A stretch of DNA of 64,000 bases from CAVSCD01 sp963726335 (GTDB taxonomy: Bacteria; Acidobacteriota; Aminicenantia; Aminicenantales; UBA8522), in the NCBI GenBank assembly GCA_963726335.1, contig CAVSCD010000012.1, forward strand, positions 1 through 64,000, written 5' to 3'. Position numbers and translations under genes: made by a program. Shown here piece after piece: positions 17,473 to 26,055 of the stretch. Position 1 is the stretch's first letter, and the number at the start of each line of letters is the position of its first letter. The notes beneath the pieces were generated by a model, which worked only from the letters and a program-made list of their open reading frames with translations, did not search any database and was not told where the DNA came from.

Positions 17473-19281
17473 ATGGCTATGCTCAGACCGGTCCGCCGGC
17501 TCGCCCTCGTCGCCTTCGCCGCCTTCGTCATCGGTCCGCCGCTCTTTCCGGCTGCCGCGGCTGGTTCGCGGCCTCAAAAGACCGGACCGATCACGGTCGA
17601 GGAACGGACGAAAGAGCTGGGCCTGTGGGAGCCGCTCCTCGGGATGTTCGTCCACACCTGCGCCGCAGCCGATGTCAACGGGGACGGCTGGCTCGACCTT
17701 TTCGTCGGCGGGTTCTACCAGCAGCTGCCCCGGGACAAGTTCTTCCGGCTCGGCGAGCGAGGGGCGAAAGAGATCCCGCCGGATCGGCTGTTGCTGGGCG
17801 GCCCCGGCGGTTTCACCGTCGACCGGACCTTCCCCGAGATGAGGGACGGGAACTCGAGCGGCTCGGCTTTCGCCGACCTCGACGGCGACGGCGACCTCGA
17901 CCTGCTGATCTCCCACTATTATCCCTACGAATATGTCGAGAAGCAGTTCGTGCGCGAGGGCGAGACCGCCCCGCGGCCGCTGCCGGCGAACGGCCAGCAG
18001 GTGATCGCCCTGCGCAATGACGGGGGGCGCTTCACGCGCGCCGGCCAGGTCGCGGGCGCGATCGCCGCCCGGGCGCTGGCCGTCGCCGATTTCGATCATG
18101 ACGGCAAGCTCGACTTTTTCGTCGTCGAGGACATCTATTCCCAGACCAAGCTCGGCCCGCCGTCGAGCCGTCTCTACCTCGGCAACGGGGACCTCACCTT
18201 CCGCGAGGCGACGGCGTCCTCGGGGATCCCGGCGGACGTGAGCGGACTGGGCGCGGTCGCCGCCGACCTCAACGGCGACCGGGTTCCGGACATCTTCGTT
18301 TCGGGAACCCGGCGCACCCAGGCGGACCCCGAGGGACCCGGCACCTACGGCCGCGCCCGGCTGCTGGTCAACGACGGGCGCGGCCGCTTCCGCGAGGCCG
18401 ACTCGTCCGCCTTCACGATGAGGTCGGGGGGCTGGAACGACGAATCGGCCGGCGTCGGCGCCGGCGACCTCAATGCCGACGGGCGGCCGGACCTCGTGGT
18501 CGGCGCGCACCCGTATCCCGGCCTGGCGGCCGTCTGGCCCCAGCCGATCCACGTCTATCTCAACGACGGGCCTGACGCCGCCGGGTTGCCGCGCTTCCGC
18601 GACGTGACCGGTGAATCGGGGATGGGGCTCGTCGACGCCAAGTATCCGCACGTCACGCTGGCCGACATGGACAACGACGGCCGGCTCGATATCGCCACCG
18701 GCGCCTCCGTCGGCGACGGCACGCATCCCGCGATCTGGCGCCACGCGGGGGTCGTGGACGGCGTCCCGCGGTTCACGCCGCCGGCGGGGCTGTTTGGAGA
18801 GCGGAGGCCGACGCCCGAGACGAGCTCGTGGGAAAAGGCGGGCAACACGCGTTACTGGCCCGTCGGGGTCAACGGCGATTTCGACGGCGACGGCGATATC
18901 GACATGTTTGTGGGGGAGTGGTTCCCGGAGCTGCCCTCGCGGCTCTTCGTCAACACGACGCCGGGCGGCCGCTCGATCGAGGTCGAGGTCGACCCGCCCG
19001 GACAAGCCTTCGGGGCGCTCGTCAACGTCTTCGAGGCGGAGCGGAGTTTCCCCTGGACGGTGCTGCGGCGCCCGGGCCGGCCGCGCGGCGGGCTGGTCTT
19101 CAGCCGCGAGGTTTCGTCGACGGAGAGCTACGGCTGCGGCATGCCCCGCCGACTGCACGTCGGGATCGGCGAGCACGGCCGCGTCGATGTCGAGGTCGTC
19201 GCCCCGTGGACGGGGAAGACCGTCGTCGTCAAGAATGTGCGCGCCGGGCGGACGCTGCGGGTCCGGCTGCCGGACGACTGA
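17473..19281 (+). CDS. Secreted FG-GAP/VCBS repeat protein (CRTAC1-like)
   Basis: 602 residues (600 from the second ATG at 17479, the likely real start given promoter spacing). A signal peptide ends near the Ala-rich FPAAAAG. Seven FG-GAP calcium loops follow, including ADVNGDGWLDLF, ADLDGDGDLDLL, ADFDHDGKLDFF, GDLNADGRPDLV, ADMDNDGRLDIA and GDFDGDGDIDMF, forming an integrin-type propeller. The C-terminal ~110 residues (from RSIEVEVDPPGQAFGALVNV) resemble the ASPIC/UnbV module seen in CRTAC1-like proteins, with a Cys in SYGCGMPRRLHVGIG. Likely an exported binding or adhesion protein. No partner gene is in the same operon; a repeat copy follows. Confidence 0.8.
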   Translation: MAMLRPVRRLALVAFAAFVIGPPLFPAAAAGSRPQKTGPITVEERTKELGLWEPLLGMFVHTCAAADVNGDGWLDLFVGGFYQQLPRDKFFRLGERGAKEIPPDRLLLGGPGGFTVDRTFPEMRDGNSSGSAFADLDGDGDLDLLISHYYPYEYVEKQFVREGETAPRPLPANGQQVIALRNDGGRFTRAGQVAGAIAARALAVADFDHDGKLDFFVVEDIYSQTKLGPPSSRLYLGNGDLTFREATASSGIPADVSGLGAVAADLNGDRVPDIFVSGTRRTQADPEGPGTYGRARLLVNDGRGRFREADSSAFTMRSGGWNDESAGVGAGDLNADGRPDLVVGAHPYPGLAAVWPQPIHVYLNDGPDAAGLPRFRDVTGESGMGLVDAKYPHVTLADMDNDGRLDIATGASVGDGTHPAIWRHAGVVDGVPRFTPPAGLFGERRPTPETSSWEKAGNTRYWPVGVNGDFDGDGDIDMFVGEWFPELPSRLFVNTTPGGRSIEVEVDPPGQAFGALVNVFEAERSFPWTVLRRPGRPRGGLVFSREVSSTESYGCGMPRRLHVGIGEHGRVDVEVVAPWTGKTVVVKNVRAGRTLRVRLPDD

Positions 19282-19298
19282 CGACTTGCGGGAAGCAC

Positions 19299-19486
19299 CT
19301 CTTTTCGTGTGATCGTGTTACCCCTTAATAGGGTCCTGTCATGGCGCGTCCCTGTCCGTCCTCGCGCCTCACCCGTCAACGACTGTTCGCGCGCTCCAAT
19401 GGGAGAGGGGTCCCCGTCGCTCCGGGCGGGCAGGGACTATCGCCCTGCCACCCTTTCTATGACCATCTCGTATCACACGAAAAGAG
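19299..19486 (+). repeat. Dispersed repeat, copy D, with perfect 15-bp inverted ends
   Basis: The cleanest copy: 188 bp bounded by CTCTTTTCGTGTGAT (19299-19313) and its exact reverse complement (19472-19486). The interior holds the family sequences GGGTCCTGTCATGGCGCGTC and CCCCGTCGCTCCGGGCGGGC. It lies between the FG-GAP gene and the OmpA promoter and has no coding potential I trust. Confidence 0.85.
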
Positions 19487-19509
19487 TTTCACACCGATCG
19501 TGGACCGGC

Positions 19510-19541
19510 TTGACACCCATTCCGGTTTTTGGCTATATAAC
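19510..19541 (+). promoter_or_regulatory. Sigma-70-type promoter of the OmpA gene
   Basis: TTGACA at 19510-19515 and TATATA/TATAAC at 19534-19541 (spacer 18-20 nt), about 65 nt before the OmpA start, which has its own ribosome-binding site (GGAGGGAGGATCTC). Confidence 0.55.
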
Positions 19542-19605
19542 TCAGGCGGCCTCAGCGGAGACATTCGGCTGAGGGACTCACGCTTTTGTCCGGAGGGAGG
19601 ATCTC

Positions 19606-20436
19606 ATGAGACAACACAAAGTCGCCCTGATATCGGCTCTGGCGCTGTTCGCGTTCGCTTTCGGTGCCGGGCTGGCCGTCGCCCAGGAGCCCGATGCCGA
19701 GAACTGTAAGGACCACCCGCTCCTCAGCCGGATGAAGAATTTCGTCATCTCGAGCTGCGAGTCCAGATTCGACGCCGTCGATGTCTACGTGGCCGAAGGC
19801 GAGACCAAAACCGTCGAGGGGCAGAAGACGGTCATCGAATACGCCCTGCCAGAGGGCGTCCAGCCGCCCAGCTATCTCCAGATCCGCCGGAACTATGGCA
19901 ACGCCATCAAGAACCTGGGCGGGGCGATCCTTTATGACGAAGGGCGCTACGTGAGCGGCAATGTCGTCAAGAATGGGCGCGAGGCGTGGGTCGTCGTTGA
20001 AGGCTTTAACGATGGGGGCAATTACTCGCTCACCATAGTCGAGGTCGAGGCCATGGTCCAGGAAGTGACGGCCGGCGAGATGCTGAACGCCCTGAACCGG
20101 GACGGGTTCATCGCCCTCTACATCAATTTCGACACCGGCAAGGCCGACATCAAGCCCGAGGCCGAGGCGACGGTCGCCCAGATCGTGAGCCTTCTCCAGG
20201 AAAACGCCGACCTCAAGGTCAGCATCGAGGGCCACACCGACAACGTCGGGACGGCCGCCGCGAATAAAGCCCTGTCCGAGGCGCGGGCCAAGTCCGTCAT
20301 GGGCGCTGTCGTCAGGGGCGGGGTGGACGGGGCGCGGCTGAGCGCCGTCGGCTGGGGCCAGGAAAAACCGGTCGCCGACAACCGGACCGAGGATGGCCGG
20401 GCCAAGAACCGCCGTGTCGAGATCGTCAAGAAGTAG
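19606..20436 (+). CDS. OmpA-family outer-membrane/peptidoglycan-binding protein
   Basis: 276 residues. A signal peptide (cleavage after about residue 26, AVAQ) is followed by a ~130-residue domain with a Cys pair (ENCKDH and SSCESR). A C-terminal OmpA/MotB peptidoglycan-binding domain spans about 165-276. Its hallmarks are FDTGKADIKPEA, SIEGHTDNVG, LSEARAKSVMGAVV and GWGQEKPVADNRTEDGRAKNRRVEI, the last being the Asp/Arg diaminopimelate-binding region. The ATG at 19606 follows GGAGGGAGGATCTC. It tethers the outer membrane to peptidoglycan. A heparinase-like gene follows in the same direction after 101 nt. Confidence 0.9.
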   Translation: MRQHKVALISALALFAFAFGAGLAVAQEPDAENCKDHPLLSRMKNFVISSCESRFDAVDVYVAEGETKTVEGQKTVIEYALPEGVQPPSYLQIRRNYGNAIKNLGGAILYDEGRYVSGNVVKNGREAWVVVEGFNDGGNYSLTIVEVEAMVQEVTAGEMLNALNRDGFIALYINFDTGKADIKPEAEATVAQIVSLLQENADLKVSIEGHTDNVGTAAANKALSEARAKSVMGAVVRGGVDGARLSAVGWGQEKPVADNRTEDGRAKNRRVEIVKK

Positions 20437-20537
20437 GCCTGCCGTACACGATCGGTCGGCTGCCCGGCCTGACGCTGGATATTCTCAATCGTCCAGGCCT
20501 GCCATTTCATAAAACGGTGACAATTGAGGAGCAATTC

Positions 20538-22754
20538 ATGAAAGAACGCGCGCCCGCATCCGCTGTGTTCTTAACGCTCTGCGGCCTGGCCTGGACTTCG
20601 GCCGTGTTCGCATCTCCGGTAACGGGAAGCGCGCAGGCCACGGACCTGTCCTGGGCCGGACGGATCCGGACGGCGCATCCGCGCATCTACTTCACGGCTG
20701 AGACGTGGCCGCTCATCCGGGAGCGCGCCCTGACGGTCTGCGCAGAGGATTACGCGCGCGTGATTAAGATATCCCGGAGCCGAGGGGGCGACGACTGGCT
20801 CAAGATCAAGCGTCCGCCGCCGCTCGCCGGGAGCGAAGTCGAGGTCTATGACTGGGGCGTCCGCGTTTTCGCCCAGGCTTTCGTCCACAGGATGGAGCCG
20901 TCTGCCACGCTTCTCGCCGATATCAAGCAGCGCCTGCGGGCCAGCATCGCCTATTATCACGCCGCCTACTCCCAGAACAAGGAGGCCGCCTGGTACAGCC
21001 TGAGCCGGGCGGGCTGCTTCACCGCCCTCGATTGGCTGTGGAACGACCTGACCCCGGTGGAGCGGCGGGAGATCGGGGGCGGATTGCTCGCGCACGTCCG
21101 CGAAACGCTCCACAAGCCCGGCATCATCTATAAGAACGCGGGCGGGATCGTGGACGGAAATTACGGCGTCTACAACGTCGCCTGGTTCGCCGGACTGGCG
21201 CTGTTCCGCGAGGGGGTCGACGATGCCGCGGCCGCGGAGGCCCTGGCCAAGGGCTACGAGATCTATGTGAAGATGTTCGAGCACCGGGCGGCGGCGGCGG
21301 GCGATGACGGCGGCGGCGCTTCGGCGACTTTGGGCTACCTCCTGGGCGAGTACCCGAACGCCGATTGGAATTTCCTCCACACCTGGCGGTCGGCGGTCGG
21401 CGAGGACATCTCCGGGAAGCGCCCCTTTGACTATGGCTCCCTCCTGCCCGACTACCTCCTCTGGAACTGGCTTCCCGGCGACCATGAGTTCGGTTACGGC
21501 GATAACTACCACCTGACGAACGCCTTGCTGACCGGCCATCTCCACGACCACATGTCCCAGCTTCTGCATTTCTTTTCGGCCGGCCGTCCGGAGACCGCCG
21601 CGCTGGCGGCGCGAGTCCGGGAGCGGGTCGGGGGCGGGACGAACACCTCCTGGTTCATCCACCCGTTCCTGGCGGTCGAGCCGCTCCCCGCGCCGGCGGC
21701 GGATGCCGCCCGGCCCGAACCCCTCGCCCGTCATTTCGAGGGCATGGGCCAGGTCTTCTTCCGGTCGGGCGACGGGGTCGAGGACACTTATGCCCTGTTC
21801 GCCTGCGGCGGCGGGCTGTCCCAGCACCGCCACCTCGACGCCAACCATTTCACGATTTACAGCAAGGGCTTTCTGGCGTTGGACACGGGGACGCGCGAAG
21901 GCAACACGGATAACCTCCAGAACTACTTCGCCCAGACCGAAGCCCACAATTGCGTCATGATCAAGATGCCCGGCGAACCGCCCGTGCCGTACTGGAACGG
22001 CGAGGTCTTCGGGAACGGCGGGGGGCAGAACAAGGCGGTGGGCTCGCGGGTCATCGCCTTCGAGACGACGCCCGACTTCGCCTATGTCGCGGGGGACGCG
22101 ACGCCCGTCTATCTGCCCGAGAAGTGCGAGCTGGCCGTGCGGCAGTTCGTCTTCGTCCCGCCGACTTATTTTGTCGTCTTCGACCGCGTGACTTCGACGC
22201 ACGCCGAATACGCCAAGCGCTGGCTCATCCACCTGGCGAATGAGCCGGCCCCCGCGGGCGAGCGCGCCTGGCGGGCCGACCAGGCCGGCGGCCGGATATT
22301 CTGCCGGACGCTCCTGCCCGTTGATGCGGTCCTGGAGACGGTCGGCGGCCCGGGAAAGGAGTTCCTGGCCGACGGCGTGAACTATCCGATCGACGCCGGC
22401 CCGTCCGGCGAGCGGATCCGCAACGAGTACCCGGTCGACAAGATCTCCTATCCCGAGGTTCCCGAGCTCATGGGGCGCTGGCGGATCGAAGTGAAGCCGG
22501 GGGCCCCGCGCCGGGAGGACGTCTTCCTTCACCTCATTGATGTCGGGAACGCGGACGCCGCGGCCGTCGACAGCGCGCGGGTTCGCCAAGAGGGGGACGG
22601 CGTGACGCTGGACTTTGAAGCCGGGGCCCGGCGCGTGACCTTGAGATTTTCCGCCAGCGGACCGGCGGGCGGTGCCATCCGAATCGTCCGCGGCGACAAA
22701 ACCCTCGTCGACCGCCCCCTGGCCGCCTCCGTCACGCCTCAATCCGGACGGTAG
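20538..22754 (+). CDS. Heparinase II/III-like secreted polysaccharide lyase (copy 1)
   Basis: 738 residues. Signal peptide (to about residue 25), an N-terminal alpha/alpha-toroid region (about 45-380, with HPRIYFTAETWPLIRERAL, SRAGCFTALDWLWNDL and GNYGVYNVAWFAGLALF), then a beta-sandwich module beginning with RHFEGMGQVFFRSGDG. The heparinase II/III signature HRHLDANHFTIYSKGFLALD (about 435-454) supplies His and Tyr candidates for beta-elimination. ATG 20538 follows TTGAGGAGCAATTC. The substrate is not determinable; family members cleave heparin, alginate or other uronate polymers. One of three heparinase-like genes in the window. Confidence 0.8.
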   Translation: MKERAPASAVFLTLCGLAWTSAVFASPVTGSAQATDLSWAGRIRTAHPRIYFTAETWPLIRERALTVCAEDYARVIKISRSRGGDDWLKIKRPPPLAGSEVEVYDWGVRVFAQAFVHRMEPSATLLADIKQRLRASIAYYHAAYSQNKEAAWYSLSRAGCFTALDWLWNDLTPVERREIGGGLLAHVRETLHKPGIIYKNAGGIVDGNYGVYNVAWFAGLALFREGVDDAAAAEALAKGYEIYVKMFEHRAAAAGDDGGGASATLGYLLGEYPNADWNFLHTWRSAVGEDISGKRPFDYGSLLPDYLLWNWLPGDHEFGYGDNYHLTNALLTGHLHDHMSQLLHFFSAGRPETAALAARVRERVGGGTNTSWFIHPFLAVEPLPAPAADAARPEPLARHFEGMGQVFFRSGDGVEDTYALFACGGGLSQHRHLDANHFTIYSKGFLALDTGTREGNTDNLQNYFAQTEAHNCVMIKMPGEPPVPYWNGEVFGNGGGQNKAVGSRVIAFETTPDFAYVAGDATPVYLPEKCELAVRQFVFVPPTYFVVFDRVTSTHAEYAKRWLIHLANEPAPAGERAWRADQAGGRIFCRTLLPVDAVLETVGGPGKEFLADGVNYPIDAGPSGERIRNEYPVDKISYPEVPELMGRWRIEVKPGAPRREDVFLHLIDVGNADAAAVDSARVRQEGDGVTLDFEAGARRVTLRFSASGPAGGAIRIVRGDKTLVDRPLAASVTPQSGR

Positions 22755-22806
22755 GGGAACCGGTTCTCCCGGCCGGCGCGGCCCGACCGAAAGCACGGGA
22801 GCGGAC

Positions 22807-22836
22807 TTGCTCTTCCCGGCATTTTCAATTTAGAAT
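22807..22836 (+). promoter_or_regulatory. Possible sigma-70-type promoter
   Basis: TTGCTC (22807-22812) and TAGAAT (22831-22836) with an 18-nt spacer, about 60 nt before the Tat-exported hydrolase gene. Confidence 0.4.
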
Positions 22837-22899
22837 GACTCCGCCTCGTATCTGTCGAGGCCAACGTCCGAGACCGAAGATTCGCGAAAGGATAAAGAC

Positions 22900-24219
22900 A
22901 TGAAGAACGATCGTCGGGGATTCTTGAAGCTGACCGGAATGGCCGGCCTCGGCCTGGCCGGCGGCGGTCTTCTCAACCGCCTCGCCGGGGGTTCGGAAGA
23001 TATCAGCAAGGAAATGCCTTTTTCGGAATGCAGGGGAGAAACACCAGCCATGTCCACGCCTGATCGGAACGAAACAGAAACGAGTCTCATCGGCTTGTAC
23101 GGATTCTGGGCCGCCGGCCTGGCCGGAGCCGAATTGCCCGAATTGTCCTTCCGGAGAAAAGAGTGGCAGGATCTCGGGACCTGGCGGGCGGCGGCCAGAA
23201 AAAGGCTGGGAGAGCGCCTGGCCATCCCGGATATCGGCGGGCTTCCCGAAGTCCGCCTCACAAAACAATATATCTATGACGGCCTGCATATCGAAGAATT
23301 GACCTGGCAGCTGCCGTACGGGCGTCCGACGGAAGCCGTCCTGCTGAAGCCCGAGAAGGAGACGAAGCCGCTGCCGGCCATCCTGGCTTTTCATGATCAT
23401 GCCGCGAATAAATATTTCGGCACGCAAAAGATCACCAGGATCTCACCGGATCAGCACCCTATGATGATCGAGCATCAGAAAGCCTATTATGGGGGTTTCG
23501 CCTGGGCCAACGAGGTCGCCAGAAGAGGCTACGTCGTCCTGGTCCCGGACGCCTTCCCGTTTGCCAGCCGCCGGGTGATGATGCGGGATGTGCCGGCCAG
23601 CCTGCGGCAGGGGTTGAACGACCCGGATCCGGAGAAGACCGAACAGATCACGGCCTATAACGATTGGGCCGCCCAGCACGAACATGTCATGGCCAAATCG
23701 CTGTTCAGCGCCGGGCTGACCTGGCCGGGCGTGTTTTTTGCGGAAGACCTGAAGGCGCTCGATATCCTGTGCGCCCGCCCGGACGTTGATTCCTCACGTA
23801 TCGGATGCGGCGGTCTTTCGGGAGGCGGCATGCGGACCGTATTTATGGGAGCCCTCGACGCCAGGATAAAATGCGCCGTGCCCGTGGGGTTCATGACCAC
23901 CTGGAAGGATTTTGTCCTGAATAAATCGGTGACTCATACCTGGATGACCTACGTGCCGCTCCTGCCCCGGGAGCTGGATTTTCCGGAGATCCTGGGATTG
24001 AGGGCGCCGCTGCCCACGCTGGTCCTCAACGACAGCGATGACGAGTTATATACCCTGCCGGAAATGAAAAGAGCCGACGGCATTCTCCGGGAGGTTTTTG
24101 AGAAGGCGGGCGCCGGCGATCGTTACCGGTGCTCTTTTTACCCCGGCCCGCACAAGTTCGACCCGCCGATGCAGGCCGAAGCCTTCCGCTGGTTCGACAA
24201 ATGGCTTAAGCCGGAATAG
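22900..24219 (+). CDS. Tat-exported alpha/beta hydrolase (acetyl-xylan-esterase/DLH-like)
   Basis: 439 residues. The N-terminus NDRRGFLKLTGMAGLGLAGG is a textbook twin-arginine signal, so the enzyme is folded before export. The hydrolase core shows the oxyanion-side AILAFHDHAANKY (about 165-177), the nucleophile elbow GCGGLSGGGMRT (Ser near residue 310), an acidic residue in LVLNDSDDELYTLPEM and the final His in FYPGPHKFDPPMQAEAFRWF. The large insertion between strands resembles Abhydrolase_7-type proteins. It likely de-esterifies polysaccharide or oligosaccharide side groups in the periplasm alongside the heparinase-like lyases. It converges with the symporter gene (20 nt gap). Confidence 0.8.
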   Translation: MKNDRRGFLKLTGMAGLGLAGGGLLNRLAGGSEDISKEMPFSECRGETPAMSTPDRNETETSLIGLYGFWAAGLAGAELPELSFRRKEWQDLGTWRAAARKRLGERLAIPDIGGLPEVRLTKQYIYDGLHIEELTWQLPYGRPTEAVLLKPEKETKPLPAILAFHDHAANKYFGTQKITRISPDQHPMMIEHQKAYYGGFAWANEVARRGYVVLVPDAFPFASRRVMMRDVPASLRQGLNDPDPEKTEQITAYNDWAAQHEHVMAKSLFSAGLTWPGVFFAEDLKALDILCARPDVDSSRIGCGGLSGGGMRTVFMGALDARIKCAVPVGFMTTWKDFVLNKSVTHTWMTYVPLLPRELDFPEILGLRAPLPTLVLNDSDDELYTLPEMKRADGILREVFEKAGAGDRYRCSFYPGPHKFDPPMQAEAFRWFDKWLKPE

Positions 24220-24239
24220 GTCCCGGGCGCCCGGCCGCT

Positions 24240-26045
24240 TCAGGCGGCCTGTGTCTTCTTCCTCTTCGAGTGCCACCGGAACAGCGCGCCGCTCAGGAAA
24301 ACCAGCGCGGCCGCGGTCAGGTTCACCCCCAGCCGTTCGGAATTCCCCCTGACGGCCATCACGGCGATAACAACGAAGTAGATCGTGCCGTAGAGGAGAA
24401 GCGACAGCCCCACCAGGAGGAACGGCGACTCGACCTTGCGTCCGGTGTCGATCTTCGGCTCGCTGACGACCGACATCCGCTTGAAGAAGGCCTCGGAATT
24501 GGCGCGCTCCTCCTCTGGCGTCTTGGAGAACCGCGACCCGAGCCACAGCCCGAGGAGCGTGGCCACGATGTTGATGGCGATGCTGACCGAGTTGAAGGCC
24601 TGCTTGAGCCAATAGGACAGCGTCGGGTTGGTCGCCACGTCGTCTTTGTAAATGCTCAGGAGGACGCCGTTGAGGACGATGAGCAGGACGCCGGAGATCG
24701 TGCCCGTGATGACGCCGGTGACGGCGCCGCGGGCGTTCACCTTCTTGACGACCAGGCCGGCGAGGTAGGAGATCATGACCGCCGGGGCGAAGGCGCCCAG
24801 GATCTTGACCATGATATCGATCAGGTTGAAGACCTGCTTGAGATACTGGAGCCCCAGCGCAAAAAGCGTGGTCACCGACCCGATGATGACGGTGTTGTAC
24901 CTTCCCATTCTGACGAGTCGTTTGTCGTCGGCGTCGGGCCGGAGGATCCTCTTATAGAAGTCCTGGGTCAGGACCCCCGAGAGGACGTTGTACTCGTTGC
25001 CCAGGGTCGAGAGCGTCGCGCTGCACATGCCGGCGACGAGCATGCCCATCAGGCCGATGGGCAGGACCTTGAGGGCCATCAGGACGTAGACCTCGTCGCT
25101 CCGCTGGAGGACGGACGGGCCCATGATGCCGGGGAGGTAGGCCCGGGCGGCGATGGCCGGGAAGAAGAAGATCAGCGGGCCGAGAAAGCTCATGACGCCC
25201 ATGCCGATGGCGACCTTCTGGGCGTCCTTCTCGGTGGCGACGCAGTTGTATTTCTGGATCAGCCCCCAGGAGGCGTTGTAGGTGAGGAACGTCAGGCAGG
25301 CGAACATGACCCAGTAAAACAGGTCATAGGGCGGGGCGATCGGCTTGAGGAAGGTGTCGGGGATGTCGGGCGACGTCTGGATCGTCGAGATCAGGCCGGT
25401 GAACCCGCCGACGGCGTTCAAGGCCATGATAAAGAAAACGACGACCGCCAGGCCCAGGATCATGAACTGGAAGAAGTCGACGACCAGGACCGCCCACTGG
25501 CCGCCGAGCACGGAGAACAGGACCATGATCGTGCCGACGATCAGGATGCTGACGCTCAAGTTGAACCAGTCCGCGCCGATGGCGGGAACGAGGAAGATCG
25601 AGGTCGCCAGGATGCGGAGCGCGTTGTCGATGACCCGCAACGGAAACCCGGTCCAGACAAAGACCTGGTGAGCGACCTTGTTGAACCGCTGCTCCATGAA
25701 CCCCAGGGGGGTGATCACCCGGGCCCGGCGCCAGCGCTTGGCGAAATAGAAAGTGGCCGGGACCATGGCGATGACGACCGTCCAGGCGATGGACATGGCC
25801 ACGATGCCGTACTTGAAGGCGATCTGGGAGTAGATGACGAAGAAGGTGGCGCTGAACGACGACAGCCAGAGCGAGATCGCCGACAGCCACCAGGGCACGG
25901 CCGCGCCGGCCGCGAAATAGTCCTTGGCCTGGCGGATGTATTTTTTGAAATAGTTGCCGATGAACACGACGATGGCGAAATAGCTCAGGAGGAGGACATA
26001 GTCCCAGGACTGGAGGAAGCGGGTGGTGATGTTGGTTTCTTCCAT
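24240..26045 (-). CDS. SSS-family sodium:solute symporter (paralogue 1)
   Basis: 601-residue inner-membrane transporter of the sodium:solute symporter family, with about 13-14 helices. Recognisable pieces are AKDYFAAGAAVPWWLSAISL (helix 1 unwound region), FSATFFVIYSQIAFKYG, RARVITPLGFMEQRF, GGQWAVLVVDFFQF, SATLSTLGNEYNVLSGVL (sodium-site Ser/Thr helix) and YLKQVFNLIDIMVKI. It starts 10 nt after the DUF4861 lipoprotein gene and must be co-transcribed with it. A strongly similar paralogue lies at 58251-60053. The substrate is probably a monosaccharide or uronate taken up after extracellular depolymerisation (inference from neighbours). Confidence 0.88.
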   Translation of the reverse strand: MEETNITTRFLQSWDYVLLLSYFAIVVFIGNYFKKYIRQAKDYFAAGAAVPWWLSAISLWLSSFSATFFVIYSQIAFKYGIVAMSIAWTVVIAMVPATFYFAKRWRRARVITPLGFMEQRFNKVAHQVFVWTGFPLRVIDNALRILATSIFLVPAIGADWFNLSVSILIVGTIMVLFSVLGGQWAVLVVDFFQFMILGLAVVVFFIMALNAVGGFTGLISTIQTSPDIPDTFLKPIAPPYDLFYWVMFACLTFLTYNASWGLIQKYNCVATEKDAQKVAIGMGVMSFLGPLIFFFPAIAARAYLPGIMGPSVLQRSDEVYVLMALKVLPIGLMGMLVAGMCSATLSTLGNEYNVLSGVLTQDFYKRILRPDADDKRLVRMGRYNTVIIGSVTTLFALGLQYLKQVFNLIDIMVKILGAFAPAVMISYLAGLVVKKVNARGAVTGVITGTISGVLLIVLNGVLLSIYKDDVATNPTLSYWLKQAFNSVSIAINIVATLLGLWLGSRFSKTPEEERANSEAFFKRMSVVSEPKIDTGRKVESPFLLVGLSLLLYGTIYFVVIAVMAVRGNSERLGVNLTAAALVFLSGALFRWHSKRKKTQAA

Positions 26046-26055
26046 GGCCTTCCGC

